A DNA stretch of 29,339 nucleotides from the IMG/VR virus record IMGVR_UViG_3300042882_000202, positions 1-29,339 of that record. One strand, 5' to 3'. The DNA comes from a virus. Positions 12,127-20,096 of the stretch are shown piece after piece. The notes under the pieces were generated by a model, which was not told the DNA's origin, did not search any database, and was given only the letters and a program-made list of their open reading frames with translations. Both the position numbers and the translations under genes were made by a program. The first letter of the stretch is position 1; each line of letters begins with the position of its first letter.

Positions 12127-14147
12127 TTGACGTAAAAATACAAAGCGAAGGCGCGGAAGAAGCGGTAAAATCATTAAGAACGCAATTCCGCGAAGCACAA
12201 CAAGACGTTGCGGAATTAAGCAATAAATTCGGTGCAACTTCAAAAGAGGCGGTCGAGGCGGCGAAACGTGCTTCGGAATTAAAAGACCAAATCGGCGACG
12301 CAAAAGCATTGACCGACGCATTCAATCCCGACGCGAAATTCAAATCTTTGACATCGTCTTTGTCGGGCGTTGCGGGTGGATTTTCAGCCGTTCAAGGTGC
12401 TATGGGTTTAATGGGTGCGGAATCTGAATCAGTTGAAAAAACACTTTTAAAAGTTCAAAGCGCAATGGCGTTGTCAACTGGTTTGCAACAACTTGGTGAA
12501 AGTGCGGACGCATTCAAACAATTGAAAGCCGTTGCAATAAACGCATTGAACGGAATTAAAACTGCAATCGGATCAACCGGAATCGGTTTGCTTGTTGTTG
12601 CGCTTGGTGCAATTTACGCTTATTGGGACGATATTAAAGAAGTTGTTAGCGGTGTTTCGGAAGAACAAAAACAATTGAATAAATTATCCGAAAGCAATTT
12701 AGAAGCAAGTCAAAAAAAATTAGATAATTTTTCACTACAAGAAAATTCTTTAAGATTGCAAGGCAAGTCGGAAAAGGAAATTTTGCAAATGAAAATTGCA
12801 CAAACCGACGAAACAATTAAAGACGCTGAAATAAGGTTAAAGAATAGCATTGTAACTGCAAAGGCGCAAGAAGCGTCGGCAAGAAGAAACCAGGAAATTT
12901 TGGCGGGAATTCTTAAATATATGAGTGTTCCTTTGACATTGCTTTTAAAAACAATTGACTATGTCGGAAAAGCACTTGGAAAAGATTTTGGATTAACTGA
13001 TAAATTTTATGAAACTGCGTCAAAATTTGTTTTCGATCCGGAAAAAACAAAAGCGGAAGGCGACAAAGTAATTGAAGAACAAGAAAAAGCATTGTTGAAA
13101 CTTAAAAATGACAAAGCCGGTCATCAAATTGCGATTAATAACATTGATAAAAAAGCAAGTGACGACGCGCAACAAATTGCAAACGACAAAGCCAAGAAAA
13201 ACGAAGAAGCACTTAAAAAGGAAGCCGACGAATTACAAAAGCAAAAAGACGCTTTAAAAGCAATTGAAGAAAAACACGCAAAAAGTGTTGAAGATTTAAC
13301 CGCGAAAACGGAACGCGAAAAATTGGAACTACAAAAAAAGCGTGATTTGGAAGAACTTGACAATGTTAAATTGTCGGCTGAAGAAAAAGCAAAGGCACGT
13401 TTGGAAATTCTTGAAAAATATAAAATTTTAGAAAAAGAAATTGACGACAAAGACGCCCAAGAAAAAACTCAAAAAGATTTACAAAATAAACAAAAGGAAT
13501 TTGAAGACCAAACTTTAACGTTTGAAGAACGCAAAGAATTGCTTGACGAACAATCGCAATTGATTGACGAAGGGTTTTTCAAATCGGAAGAAGAACGAAC
13601 AAAAGCAAAGGACGACAATACAAAAGCGAGAATTGAACTTGACAAATTGGAAGTTCAATCAAAAGAGGCGCAACTTGCCGGAATTGGAAATGCACTTTCT
13701 CAAATGTCAGCGATTGCCGGTGAATCAACAACCGCCGGAAAAGCACTTGCAATCGCGTCAACTGCAATTTCAACTTATTCAACCGCGCAAAAAGCGTATG
13801 AATCAGCATTCCTTCCCGTGCCAACGGTTTCATCACCGGCACTTGGGGCGGTTTTCGCGGGTGTTGCCGTTGCGGGTGGATTAATGAATATTAAAAAAAT
13901 ATTGTCAGTAAAAACGCCGGGCGGAAAAGGTGGCGGAACTTCAGCACCTTCAATTTCAGCCGGTGGCGGTGGCGCAACTTCCGCACCACAATTCAATGTT
14001 GTTGGAAATAGTGGAACAAATCAATTGGCGTCAACGCTTGGCAGTGCAATGCAACAAAATCCAGTTCAAGCGTATGTCGTTGCTAGTAATGTAACAACCG
14101 CACAATCTTTGAATCGAAATATTGTTCAAAATGCAACACTTGGATAA
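12108..14147 (+). CDS. Tail tape measure protein
   Basis: This 679-residue protein sets tail length and is threaded through the tail tube. The N-terminal domain (residues 1-70) is a coiled-coil-like helix rich in A, E and K. Residues about 80-135 form a small-residue amphipathic region (LSSSLSGVAGGFSAVQGAMG). A transmembrane-like segment lies at about 156-171 (GSTGIGLLVVALGAIY). A long charged coiled coil spans about 330-530, with K/E/Q heptads. A second hydrophobic Ala/Gly-rich stretch (SPALGAVFAGVAVAGGLMNI) and a glycine-rich linker (GGKGGGTSAPS) follow before the C-terminus. These are usual features of tape measure proteins. Its length predicts a tail of roughly 100 nm at about 1.5 Angstrom per residue, an estimate only. 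Confidence 0.9.
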   Translation: MAIEKIIDVKIQSEGAEEAVKSLRTQFREAQQDVAELSNKFGATSKEAVEAAKRASELKDQIGDAKALTDAFNPDAKFKSLTSSLSGVAGGFSAVQGAMGLMGAESESVEKTLLKVQSAMALSTGLQQLGESADAFKQLKAVAINALNGIKTAIGSTGIGLLVVALGAIYAYWDDIKEVVSGVSEEQKQLNKLSESNLEASQKKLDNFSLQENSLRLQGKSEKEILQMKIAQTDETIKDAEIRLKNSIVTAKAQEASARRNQEILAGILKYMSVPLTLLLKTIDYVGKALGKDFGLTDKFYETASKFVFDPEKTKAEGDKVIEEQEKALLKLKNDKAGHQIAINNIDKKASDDAQQIANDKAKKNEEALKKEADELQKQKDALKAIEEKHAKSVEDLTAKTEREKLELQKKRDLEELDNVKLSAEEKAKARLEILEKYKILEKEIDDKDAQEKTQKDLQNKQKEFEDQTLTFEERKELLDEQSQLIDEGFFKSEEERTKAKDDNTKARIELDKLEVQSKEAQLAGIGNALSQMSAIAGESTTAGKALAIASTAISTYSTAQKAYESAFLPVPTVSSPALGAVFAGVAVAGGLMNIKKILSVKTPGGKGGGTSAPSISAGGGGATSAPQFNVVGNSGTNQLASTLGSAMQQNPVQAYVVASNVTTAQSLNRNIVQNATLG

Positions 14148-14187
14148 AAAAAGTTTATAACAAATTAAAATTTTAAATTATATATAT

Positions 14188-15273
14188 ATGTTACCAACGT
14201 ACGAAATAGTATTTGACGAAGAAAAAGTTGACGGAGTTTTCGGAATTTCACTTGTTGAAGATCCGGCAATACAATCAAACTTTATTGCATTAAGCAAACA
14301 AAAAAAAATTCAATTGTCAACAATTGACAATGAAAAAAGAATTTTGCTTGGTGCGGTTTTAGTTCCTGATTTACCGATTTATAGAAATCAAAACGGAATG
14401 GAATTCAATATTGTATTTTCAGCCGACACGATTCGCAAGTCAATGGAAAACTTTTTCAAACAATCGTATCAACAAAATTCATCATTGGAACACGACAAAG
14501 AAATTGACGGCGTGACATTTGTTGAATCTTGGATAAAAGAAGACGACGTTCACGACAAATCGGTTGCCTATGGAATCAATGAGCCGAACGGAACTTGGTT
14601 TGCAACAATGAAAGTTGATAATGAGGAAATTTGGAACGACTACGTTAAAACGGGTCAAGTCAAAGGATTTTCAATTGACGGAATGTTTGATTTAGAGAAA
14701 ATTAATTTAAACACTGATATGAATTTAGAATCAATCACAAATGCAATCAAAGAAGGATTTGAGGCAGTTTTAAGCAACAAACAAGAAGAAGTTGTTGTTG
14801 AATTAGCACAAATTAAATTGATTGACGGGGTGACCATTTTAGAAGCTGAATCATTTGAAGCCGGAATTCCGGTTTTTGTGATTGCTGAAAATGGTGACAA
14901 AGTTCCGGCGCCAATTGGCGAACACGAACTTGAAGACGGCAGAATTTTAGTAATCACCGAAGAAGGTATGATTGCAGAAATTAAAGAAAAAGTTGTTGAA
15001 GACGTAGAAGAAGAAAGCGCAGACGTTGAAATGAATGCAGACGAAACTCAAAAATTCGTTGATATGATTCGCGAAATGTTCACGCAATTTTCAAAACACG
15101 TTGCAAACGAAATGGAAGCAATCAAAATTGAAATGAAAGCTGAAATCGAAACTGCAAAAGCAACAAAAGAAATCAAACCAAGCGCAAAAGTAACGCCGGA
15201 AATTAAAAACGACGTGACTATTGCAATGAGTAAAAAAGAAAGAATTTTATCAAACATTAAAAATTTGCAATAA
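14188..15273 (+). CDS. XkdF-like prohead protease fused to scaffold-like C-terminus
   Basis: This 361-residue protein begins with the pattern of the phage XkdF-like putative serine protease family: EEKVDGVFGISLVEDPAIQ, LLGAVLVPDLPIYR, FSADTIRKSMENFFK, then SSLEHD (His102), FVESWIKEDD, TWFATMKVDNEEIW and VKGFSIDGMF (Ser162). The His and Ser are the likely catalytic pair. From about residue 270 the sequence becomes a highly charged coiled coil (EEESADVEMNAD, then EMEAIKIEMKAEIETAK), as expected of a capsid scaffold. Fused protease-scaffold proteins cut themselves and capsid subunits during prohead maturation. The major capsid gene follows 3 bases downstream, which supports the role. Confidence 0.85.
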   Translation: MLPTYEIVFDEEKVDGVFGISLVEDPAIQSNFIALSKQKKIQLSTIDNEKRILLGAVLVPDLPIYRNQNGMEFNIVFSADTIRKSMENFFKQSYQQNSSLEHDKEIDGVTFVESWIKEDDVHDKSVAYGINEPNGTWFATMKVDNEEIWNDYVKTGQVKGFSIDGMFDLEKINLNTDMNLESITNAIKEGFEAVLSNKQEEVVVELAQIKLIDGVTILEAESFEAGIPVFVIAENGDKVPAPIGEHELEDGRILVITEEGMIAEIKEKVVEDVEEESADVEMNADETQKFVDMIREMFTQFSKHVANEMEAIKIEMKAEIETAKATKEIKPSAKVTPEIKNDVTIAMSKKERILSNIKNLQ

Positions 15274-15275
15274 CA

Positions 15276-16205
15276 ATGGCAACAACAACAACAATCGCTT
15301 CAAATTATGAAGGAAAATCGGCTGGTGCAATCATCGGTCAAGCATTCAAAGAAATTGACACTATTTCAAAAGGATTGGTTACAATCGCTGAAGACGTTAA
15401 TTATAAATTGTCTTTAAGAAAAATTCAGTACACAAACGGAACAACTGCATACACTTGCGGATTCACTCCGGCGGGTGCTATCGTATTAAACGAAAATACT
15501 TTAGAGCCTAAAAAATTCAAAAATGATTTAGACGTTTGCAAAGAAGATTTCCGCGCAACTTGGTCGGATTCTATTATGGGCGCAAACGCTTCAAATCCAA
15601 ACGCACCGGCTGACATTATGGAAGCATTGCAAATGGAAGTTTTAGGCGCAATGGCTGAAAAATTAGAAACTGATATGTGGCAAGGTGACGCCGGAACTGC
15701 ATCTGAATTCGACGGATTCTTAACTTTGTGGGATGACGACGCTGACATTATCAAAGGTGGTAACGGATTAACAAACCCAAGCGCGGTTGTTTCTGAATCA
15801 AACGTTTTAGATTCTTATTTAAAACCGGCTTTAAATGCAGTTCCTTACGCTTTAAGACGTAAAGAATTAGTTGTTGCGGTTTCACCTGACGTTGCTCAAA
15901 TGTATGCTTTTAAATTAGCGACTGCTGGTGTTACAAATGGTCTTGGAAATACTGATTTCGCTTTATCAATCGGAAGATACCAAATTCAAGTTGTGAACGG
16001 ATTACCTGACAACACAGTTGCTATTTTCGAAAAGAAAAATCTTGTTTTCGGAACGGGTCTTTTAGCTGACTACAACACTTTCACACTTGTTGACGAAGAT
16101 TCAATCGGTTTATTAACTGGAAAAGTTCGTGGAAAAGTTGTTTATTCTGCGGGTGTTGGTTACTACAACCCAAGTGAGATTGTTTGGTTAACTTACGAAG
16201 CATAA
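15276..16205 (+). CDS. Major capsid protein (HK97-fold type)
   Basis: This 309-residue protein lies directly after the protease/scaffold gene. The N-terminal part has a helical arm, then FTPAGAIVLNENTLEPKKF and a helix AADIMEALQMEVLGAMAEKL-like segment; the centre has DMWQGDAGTASEFDGFLTLW, a spot conserved in Bacteroidota phage capsids. The C-terminal half shows LDSYLKPALNAVPYAL, KELVVAVSPDVAQMYAF and INVVNGLPDNTVAIF-like strands of the HK97 A-domain type. Codon choice differs from neighbours (more GCT, GGT and ACT codons), consistent with a very highly expressed protein. A strong hairpin (16218-16243) follows the stop. No cleavage site can be fixed from sequence alone. Confidence 0.9.
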   Translation: MATTTTIASNYEGKSAGAIIGQAFKEIDTISKGLVTIAEDVNYKLSLRKIQYTNGTTAYTCGFTPAGAIVLNENTLEPKKFKNDLDVCKEDFRATWSDSIMGANASNPNAPADIMEALQMEVLGAMAEKLETDMWQGDAGTASEFDGFLTLWDDDADIIKGGNGLTNPSAVVSESNVLDSYLKPALNAVPYALRRKELVVAVSPDVAQMYAFKLATAGVTNGLGNTDFALSIGRYQIQVVNGLPDNTVAIFEKKNLVFGTGLLADYNTFTLVDEDSIGLLTGKVRGKVVYSAGVGYYNPSEIVWLTYEA

Positions 16206-16217
16206 TCAATAAATAAA

Positions 16218-16243
16218 AAACCGCGATTGAAAAGTCGCGGTTT
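16218..16243 (+). terminator. Terminator-like hairpin after major capsid gene
   Basis: AAACCGCGATT (16218-16228) pairs with AGTCGCGGTTT (16233-16243) as an 11-bp stem with one wobble and a GAAA tetraloop. The T tract is short (TTTATT), so it may terminate only partly or act as an mRNA 3' stabiliser, which suits a highly expressed capsid gene followed by co-directional virion genes. Confidence 0.72.
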
Positions 16244-16270
16244 ATTAAATTAACTTTTAAATAAAAAAAT

Positions 16271-16801
16271 ATGTCTTGTTTAGTTTCAAAAGGTCGTTTA
16301 TTAAATTGTAAAGACCAAAAAGGCGGAATAAAATCAATTTATTTCGCAAATGGAACTGCTGAAGATTTTGGAATAACAATTGCAACGCACGTTGTCACTT
16401 CATTAGGAACTTTGGAAGAAGTTTTCAAATACGAAGTAAAAGCAACAACAAACACTTTGACTGAAACCGGTACTTCTTCGGAAGACAACGGAACTTTCTT
16501 TGTTGCCCAAGCGTTGGCGGTAACACTTCCTAAATTATCGGCGGATCTGCAAGCACAATGCCAATTGATTTGTGCTGGAAGACCGAGTGTTTTTGTTGAA
16601 GATTATAACGGAAACATTGTTTATGTTGGTGCTTATAATGGTACTATGTCAAACATGACAAAAGTAAGTGGGGGCGCAAGTGCGGATTTATCCGGATTTA
16701 CACTTTCAATCAATGCCGAGGAAAAAGACAATTCACCATTCCTTGACAATACGACAAAAACCGCTTTAAAAGCAATCGTTTCGGACGTAGTGGTTTCATA
16801 A
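16271..16801 (+). CDS. Major tail tube protein
   Basis: This 176-residue protein begins MSCLVSKGRLLNCKDQKGG, a start shared by tail tube proteins I know from Bacteroidota phages ('VSGRLxxCKDxxGG'). It continues with IKSIYFANG, FKYEVKATTNTLTETGTSSEDNG, FFVAQALAVTLPKLSADLQ and CQLICAGRPSVFVEDYNG, then a beta-rich end with ADLSGFTLSINAEEKD. These features, tandem beta strands with the GRPxVxVEDYNGN turn, match the stacked-ring tube subunit. It is framed by two terminator hairpins (16218-16243 and 16823-16855), so it may be expressed at its own level, probably high. Confidence 0.85.
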   Translation: MSCLVSKGRLLNCKDQKGGIKSIYFANGTAEDFGITIATHVVTSLGTLEEVFKYEVKATTNTLTETGTSSEDNGTFFVAQALAVTLPKLSADLQAQCQLICAGRPSVFVEDYNGNIVYVGAYNGTMSNMTKVSGGASADLSGFTLSINAEEKDNSPFLDNTTKTALKAIVSDVVVS

Positions 16802-16822
16802 ATTGTTCATTTTTTGTAAAAG

Positions 16823-16855
16823 ACGCACTTCATTTATTTGAGGTGCGTTTTTTTT
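16823..16855 (+). terminator. Rho-independent terminator after tail tube gene
   Basis: ACGCACTTCA (16823-16832) pairs with TGAGGTGCGT (16839-16848), a 10-bp stem with one wobble and a 6-base loop, followed by an eight-T run (16848-16855). It is a strong intrinsic terminator only 22 bases past the tail tube stop and 34 bases before the next start, so downstream genes depend on readthrough, antitermination or an internal promoter. Confidence 0.88.
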
Positions 16856-16888
16856 ATGTTACATTTTGAATTTTTTTGTTATTTTAAT

Positions 16889-17197
16889 ATGGTAGTATTT
16901 AACCCAATCGACGAAATTCATTCTTTACGTTGCATTCCAAGAAAGCAATGCGAGGTTGTTGTTTTGAAAATTAGAAACGAATTAAAAGACACAATCGAAA
17001 CATTTGAAATTCCCGCTTTACAAGAAGGAAATTATATGATTTTAGAATTTGAAAAGGTATTTGTTGAAGGTGAATCTTCGGACATTGAAATTTTCGACAT
17101 AATAGACGACCAATTGTTGTATCGTGGAAAATCTTATGCAACAACTCAAACCGATTTGGAAAATTTCAAATTGACAAAGGGTGTTTTAAAAATATAA
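16889..17197 (+). CDS. Small virion-operon protein, 102 residues
   Basis: The start chosen is ATG 16889 (MVVFNPIDEIHSLRC); an in-frame ATG at 16856 would begin just after the terminator T run and add a phenylalanine-rich stretch (LHFEFFCYFN) unlike a virion protein. The body is all-beta: CEVVVLKIRNELKDTIETFEI, NYMILEFEKVFVEG, SSDIEIFDIIDDQLLYRGK and FKLTKGVLKI. A protein of this plan, ending 'YRGKxY', occurs beside the portal in other Bacteroidota phages and is probably a minor head or neck component; no specific function is known to me. The portal gene follows two bases after the stop. Confidence 0.7.
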   Translation: MVVFNPIDEIHSLRCIPRKQCEVVVLKIRNELKDTIETFEIPALQEGNYMILEFEKVFVEGESSDIEIFDIIDDQLLYRGKSYATTQTDLENFKLTKGVLKI

Positions 17198-17199
17198 AA

Positions 17200-19113
17200 A
17201 TGGAAAACAATATTCAAATTTTACAACTTGCCAATTATGTAAGACCGGAAATCAAAGAAGTTTCGGGCAAAAAGTGGGTGTTAAATGGCGACAAAAATCA
17301 ATTTTATTATGATATTATTGACGCTTATAACGGATCGCCTACAAATTCGGCAATCATTGATTCTTATTCTCAATTCATTTACGGAAAAGGATTGACTTCA
17401 AAAGACAAATTCAAACAGCCTTCGCAGTGGGCAAACGTAATGTCAATGATTTCGAAAAAAGATTTGCGTAAAATATGCAAGGATTTCGAAATGTTTGGCG
17501 AATCGTCAATTGAAATTAAATATTTGGACAATAAAATTGCAAAAATTTTCCATTTACCAAAACAATGCGTTGCACCGGAAATCGCAAACGAGGACGGAGA
17601 AATTACGGGCTATTATTTTTCTTATGATTTTAGAAACGTAAACAAATATAAACCAACACGATTTGACGCGTTTGGATATGGTGAACAAACAAAAGGTGAA
17701 CGAAGCGAAATTTGTGTTTTTCACGATTACCAGGTTGGGCAATTTTATTTTGCTTTGCCGTCATACGTTTCGGCGATTCCATATTCGAAACTCGAGGCCG
17801 AAATTGCGAACTATTGCGTGAATCATATTCAAAACGGATTGTCATTCGGTCACGTTATAAATATGAATACCGGAGTTCAAATGTCCGAAGAAGAAATTCA
17901 AAGAAATACGGCTGAAATTAGAAAACATTTGACCGGATCTTCAAACGCGGGAAAATTCTTTTTGAATTGGAACGACAACAAAGATTCTGAAATTACAATT
18001 GCGCCGTTGGAAGTAAGCGACGCACATTCACAATATCAATTTTTATCTTCCGAAGCACGTCAACAAATTATGACATCGCACAAATTGACATCGCCTATGT
18101 TGGTGGGTGTTAAAGAAGCGAACGGATTTTCTTCAAATGCGGACGAAATAGCGGTTGCATTTGCTGAATTAATGGAAAAAGTAATAAAACCAAAACAAGA
18201 AATTATTTGTGACGCATTGGAAGAAATTTTTTCGGTTAACAATATCACAATTTCGCTTGAATTCTTAAACTTAAACGCAAGCGACGTTGTTGAAGAACAA
18301 ACAAATAATTTGATTGATTCAAAAGTTTCGTATAATGGTGCGCAAATTTCAAGCGCGGTTGATATTATTGCAAAAGTAAAAGAAGGAATTTTGACGGAAG
18401 AACAAGCAATTGTTTTCCTTGTTCAATTCTTAACGCTTCCAGTTGATGTTGCTCGCGCAATGTTTACAAATCAACCGGCACCAGTGCAACAACTTCAATT
18501 GCAATGTTCAAATCATTCAAAAGAAGACGAAAAAATTTTTAATGACATTGCCGACGCTTTGATTGAATTGGGCGAAAGCGAAGATTTGGAAAACTACGAA
18601 TTGATTGACGAACGCACCCAAGAAGGATTGCCACAAATAACGGAATTGACTTTAAAATTGGCTTCAGTTCCGACATCGTTTCCAAATGTAACAAGCGAAC
18701 AAGACAATGATTTGTTTAAAGTTCGTTATCAATATGCGCCTTTGAAAGTTGGTGACAATTCACGCGAATTTTGTCGCAAAATGGTAGGTGCTTCGAAAGT
18801 ATATCGCAAAGAAGATATTTTGTTTGCAAGTGAAAATCCAAATATCAATCCAGGATTCGGACCAGGTGGGTCGGACACGTACAACCTCTTTTTTTATAAG
18901 GGATCGGTCAATTGCCAACATTTTTGGCTCCGAAAAATATATTTGAAAAGAAACAACAAATCAATTTCAGTAAGCGAAGCAATTAGAATAATTAACGATT
19001 TAGACCCAGCCGAGCGAGCGGGTGCAAGGTTGCCACAAAATCCAGCCGAAGTTGCGCAAGTTGCTGAATCAAAAAACAATTATTGGTCATTAGATCCAAA
19101 TTATAGAAAATAA
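17200..19113 (+). CDS. Portal protein with C-terminal MuF-like domain
   Basis: This 637-residue protein is a portal fused to a head-morphogenesis-like tail. Residues 1 to about 400 have portal features: YYDIIDAYNGSPTNSAIID, SQFIYGKGL, LRKICKDFEMFGESSIEI, HLPKQCVAPE, LEAEIANYCVNHIQNGLS, QFLSSEARQQIMTSHKLTSP and MLVGVKEANGFSSNADE, with a long stem helix. A linker of about 80 acidic residues follows. From about residue 510 the sequence NSREFCRKMVGASKVYRKEDIL, then GGSDTYNLFFYKGSVNCQHFW and LRKIYLKR matches the plan of the MuF/SPP1 gp7-like C-terminal domain ('SRxFC', 'NCxHxW'). The portal forms the DNA gate at one capsid vertex; the fused domain may enter the head. The separation from terL is unusual. 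Confidence 0.88.
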   Translation: MENNIQILQLANYVRPEIKEVSGKKWVLNGDKNQFYYDIIDAYNGSPTNSAIIDSYSQFIYGKGLTSKDKFKQPSQWANVMSMISKKDLRKICKDFEMFGESSIEIKYLDNKIAKIFHLPKQCVAPEIANEDGEITGYYFSYDFRNVNKYKPTRFDAFGYGEQTKGERSEICVFHDYQVGQFYFALPSYVSAIPYSKLEAEIANYCVNHIQNGLSFGHVINMNTGVQMSEEEIQRNTAEIRKHLTGSSNAGKFFLNWNDNKDSEITIAPLEVSDAHSQYQFLSSEARQQIMTSHKLTSPMLVGVKEANGFSSNADEIAVAFAELMEKVIKPKQEIICDALEEIFSVNNITISLEFLNLNASDVVEEQTNNLIDSKVSYNGAQISSAVDIIAKVKEGILTEEQAIVFLVQFLTLPVDVARAMFTNQPAPVQQLQLQCSNHSKEDEKIFNDIADALIELGESEDLENYELIDERTQEGLPQITELTLKLASVPTSFPNVTSEQDNDLFKVRYQYAPLKVGDNSREFCRKMVGASKVYRKEDILFASENPNINPGFGPGGSDTYNLFFYKGSVNCQHFWLRKIYLKRNNKSISVSEAIRIINDLDPAERAGARLPQNPAEVAQVAESKNNYWSLDPNYRK

Positions 19114-19115
19114 AA

Positions 19116-19622
19116 ATGACAACGATACTATTAAGACAAGACGAACTGACAAAAAACACGCCTTTGGGCGGAAATATTGACGTTGACAAATACGTTGTTG
19201 CAATTGCTGACTTTCAACGTATTAGAGTTGAAGAAGTTCTTGGCGAAACGCTTTACAATAAGATTTGCGAAGACTTTGAAAACGACGATTTGGCGGGCGA
19301 TTATTTAAAATTGTACGAAGACTATTTGAAACCTTATATTATTCACGGGTCAGCAATGGAATATTTGCTTTATGGTGCTTATCAAATCAATAATGGTGGC
19401 ATTTCAAAACACAATCCGGCAGATTCAACTTCAATTGACAAAGTTGAGGTTGACTATTTAGTGCAAAATCAACGTTTAAAAATGGAAATGTACGAATCGC
19501 GTTTGGAACGTTGGCTTTGTAAATTTCATTTACCGGAATATGTTTCAAATTCAAACAATATTGTTAATCCTTTGAAATCAAAAATGATTTGCGGGAAATG
19601 GTATTTAGATAATCCTTATTAA
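19116..19622 (+). CDS. Head-tail connector protein (DUF6712-like)
   Basis: This 168-residue helical protein lies 2 bases after the portal gene. The pattern DVDKYVVAIADFQRIRVEEVLGETLYNKI, then YLKLYEDYLKPYIIHGSAMEYLLYGAY, with a later helix (LVQNQRLKMEMYESRLERWLCKF), is the one I know as DUF6712, a gp6-like connector that docks under the portal and closes the capsid. It is directly next to the portal, as expected. The last residues (KSMKICGKWYLDNPY-like end) are aromatic. The short spacing suggests one co-translated portal-connector unit. Confidence 0.8.
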   Translation: MTTILLRQDELTKNTPLGGNIDVDKYVVAIADFQRIRVEEVLGETLYNKICEDFENDDLAGDYLKLYEDYLKPYIIHGSAMEYLLYGAYQINNGGISKHNPADSTSIDKVEVDYLVQNQRLKMEMYESRLERWLCKFHLPEYVSNSNNIVNPLKSKMICGKWYLDNPY

Positions 19623-19623
19623 T

Positions 19624-19746
19624 ATGAGAAGAAAAACGGATAAAAGAACGGAAGAAAACATCAAAAAATTAAAAATATTTTTAAAAAATGCACACACTTT
19701 TAAACGGAGTAACAACGAACACAACGTCAACAACGCGAAACGTTAA
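19624..19746 (+). CDS. Doubtful small basic protein, 40 residues
   Basis: An ATG one base after the connector stop opens a 40-codon frame rich in K, R and N (MRRKTDKRTEENIKKLKIFL, then NAHTFKRSNN). It overlaps the next gene by 59 bases, more than is usual here, and the second half may only reflect that gene's coding sequence. It could be real, as the 64-base gap otherwise holds nothing, or it could be just the leader of the 89-residue gene. I list it with low confidence. Confidence 0.3.
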   Translation: MRRKTDKRTEENIKKLKIFLKNAHTFKRSNNEHNVNNAKR

Positions 19747-19957
19747 TGGATTGCACACAATAACTTGCAAAGGTTTAAAAGATTATAAGCAATATATTTA
19801 TTTTTATATTAGTCTTGATAATTCGCATTTTGTTTTATTTAAAACAATCACACTTGGTCAAGAAGTGTTCAATGTTTATGTTGGAAATTCACATATTTAT
19901 TGTAAATTTGAAACGGAACTTGATCAAAACGATCCGGTCTTTGTTCATATATCATAA
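19688..19957 (+). CDS. Hypothetical beta-rich protein, 89 residues
   Basis: This is a small all-beta protein (LNGVTTNTTSTTRNVNGLHT, then ITCKGLKDYKQYIYFYISLD and FETELDQNDPVFVHIS) with a Thr/Asn-rich N-terminus. Alternating hydrophobic and polar residues suggest a beta sandwich. It lies between the head-tail connector and the fibre-like gene, so it may be a minor tail or fibre component. It ends two bases before the next small frame. I recognise no family. Confidence 0.65.
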   Translation: MHTLLNGVTTNTTSTTRNVNGLHTITCKGLKDYKQYIYFYISLDNSHFVLFKTITLGQEVFNVYVGNSHIYCKFETELDQNDPVFVHIS

Positions 19958-19959
19958 AA

Positions 19960-20094
19960 ATGAAAATAGATTTTGAAATAGCATTTTCGATTTTTGACAC
20001 AATTAAAATTGTAAAAAATAAAATAAAATCCGTTTTAGTTTCGGATACCAAAATAAAAATAGACGACACAACAATAACTACTGACATAGATTAA
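19960..20094 (+). CDS. Hypothetical protein, 44 residues
   Basis: This frame fits exactly between the 89-residue gene (stop 19957) and the fibre gene (ATG 20097), with TAA at 20092-20094. The peptide MKIDFEIAFSIFDTIKIVKN, then KIKSVLVSDTKIKIDDTTIT alternates polar and hydrophobic residues, giving short beta strands. It could be a small fibre accessory or chaperone; this is only a guess from position. The even spacing is the main support. Confidence 0.55.
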   Translation: MKIDFEIAFSIFDTIKIVKNKIKSVLVSDTKIKIDDTTITTDID

Positions 20095-20096
20095 TT

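Noticed and set aside
13124-13450. A 108-codon minus-strand frame inside the tape measure gene
   Set aside because: It is an antisense shadow of the K/E-rich coiled coil, giving a Ser/Phe-rich artefact. All other genes are on the + strand.
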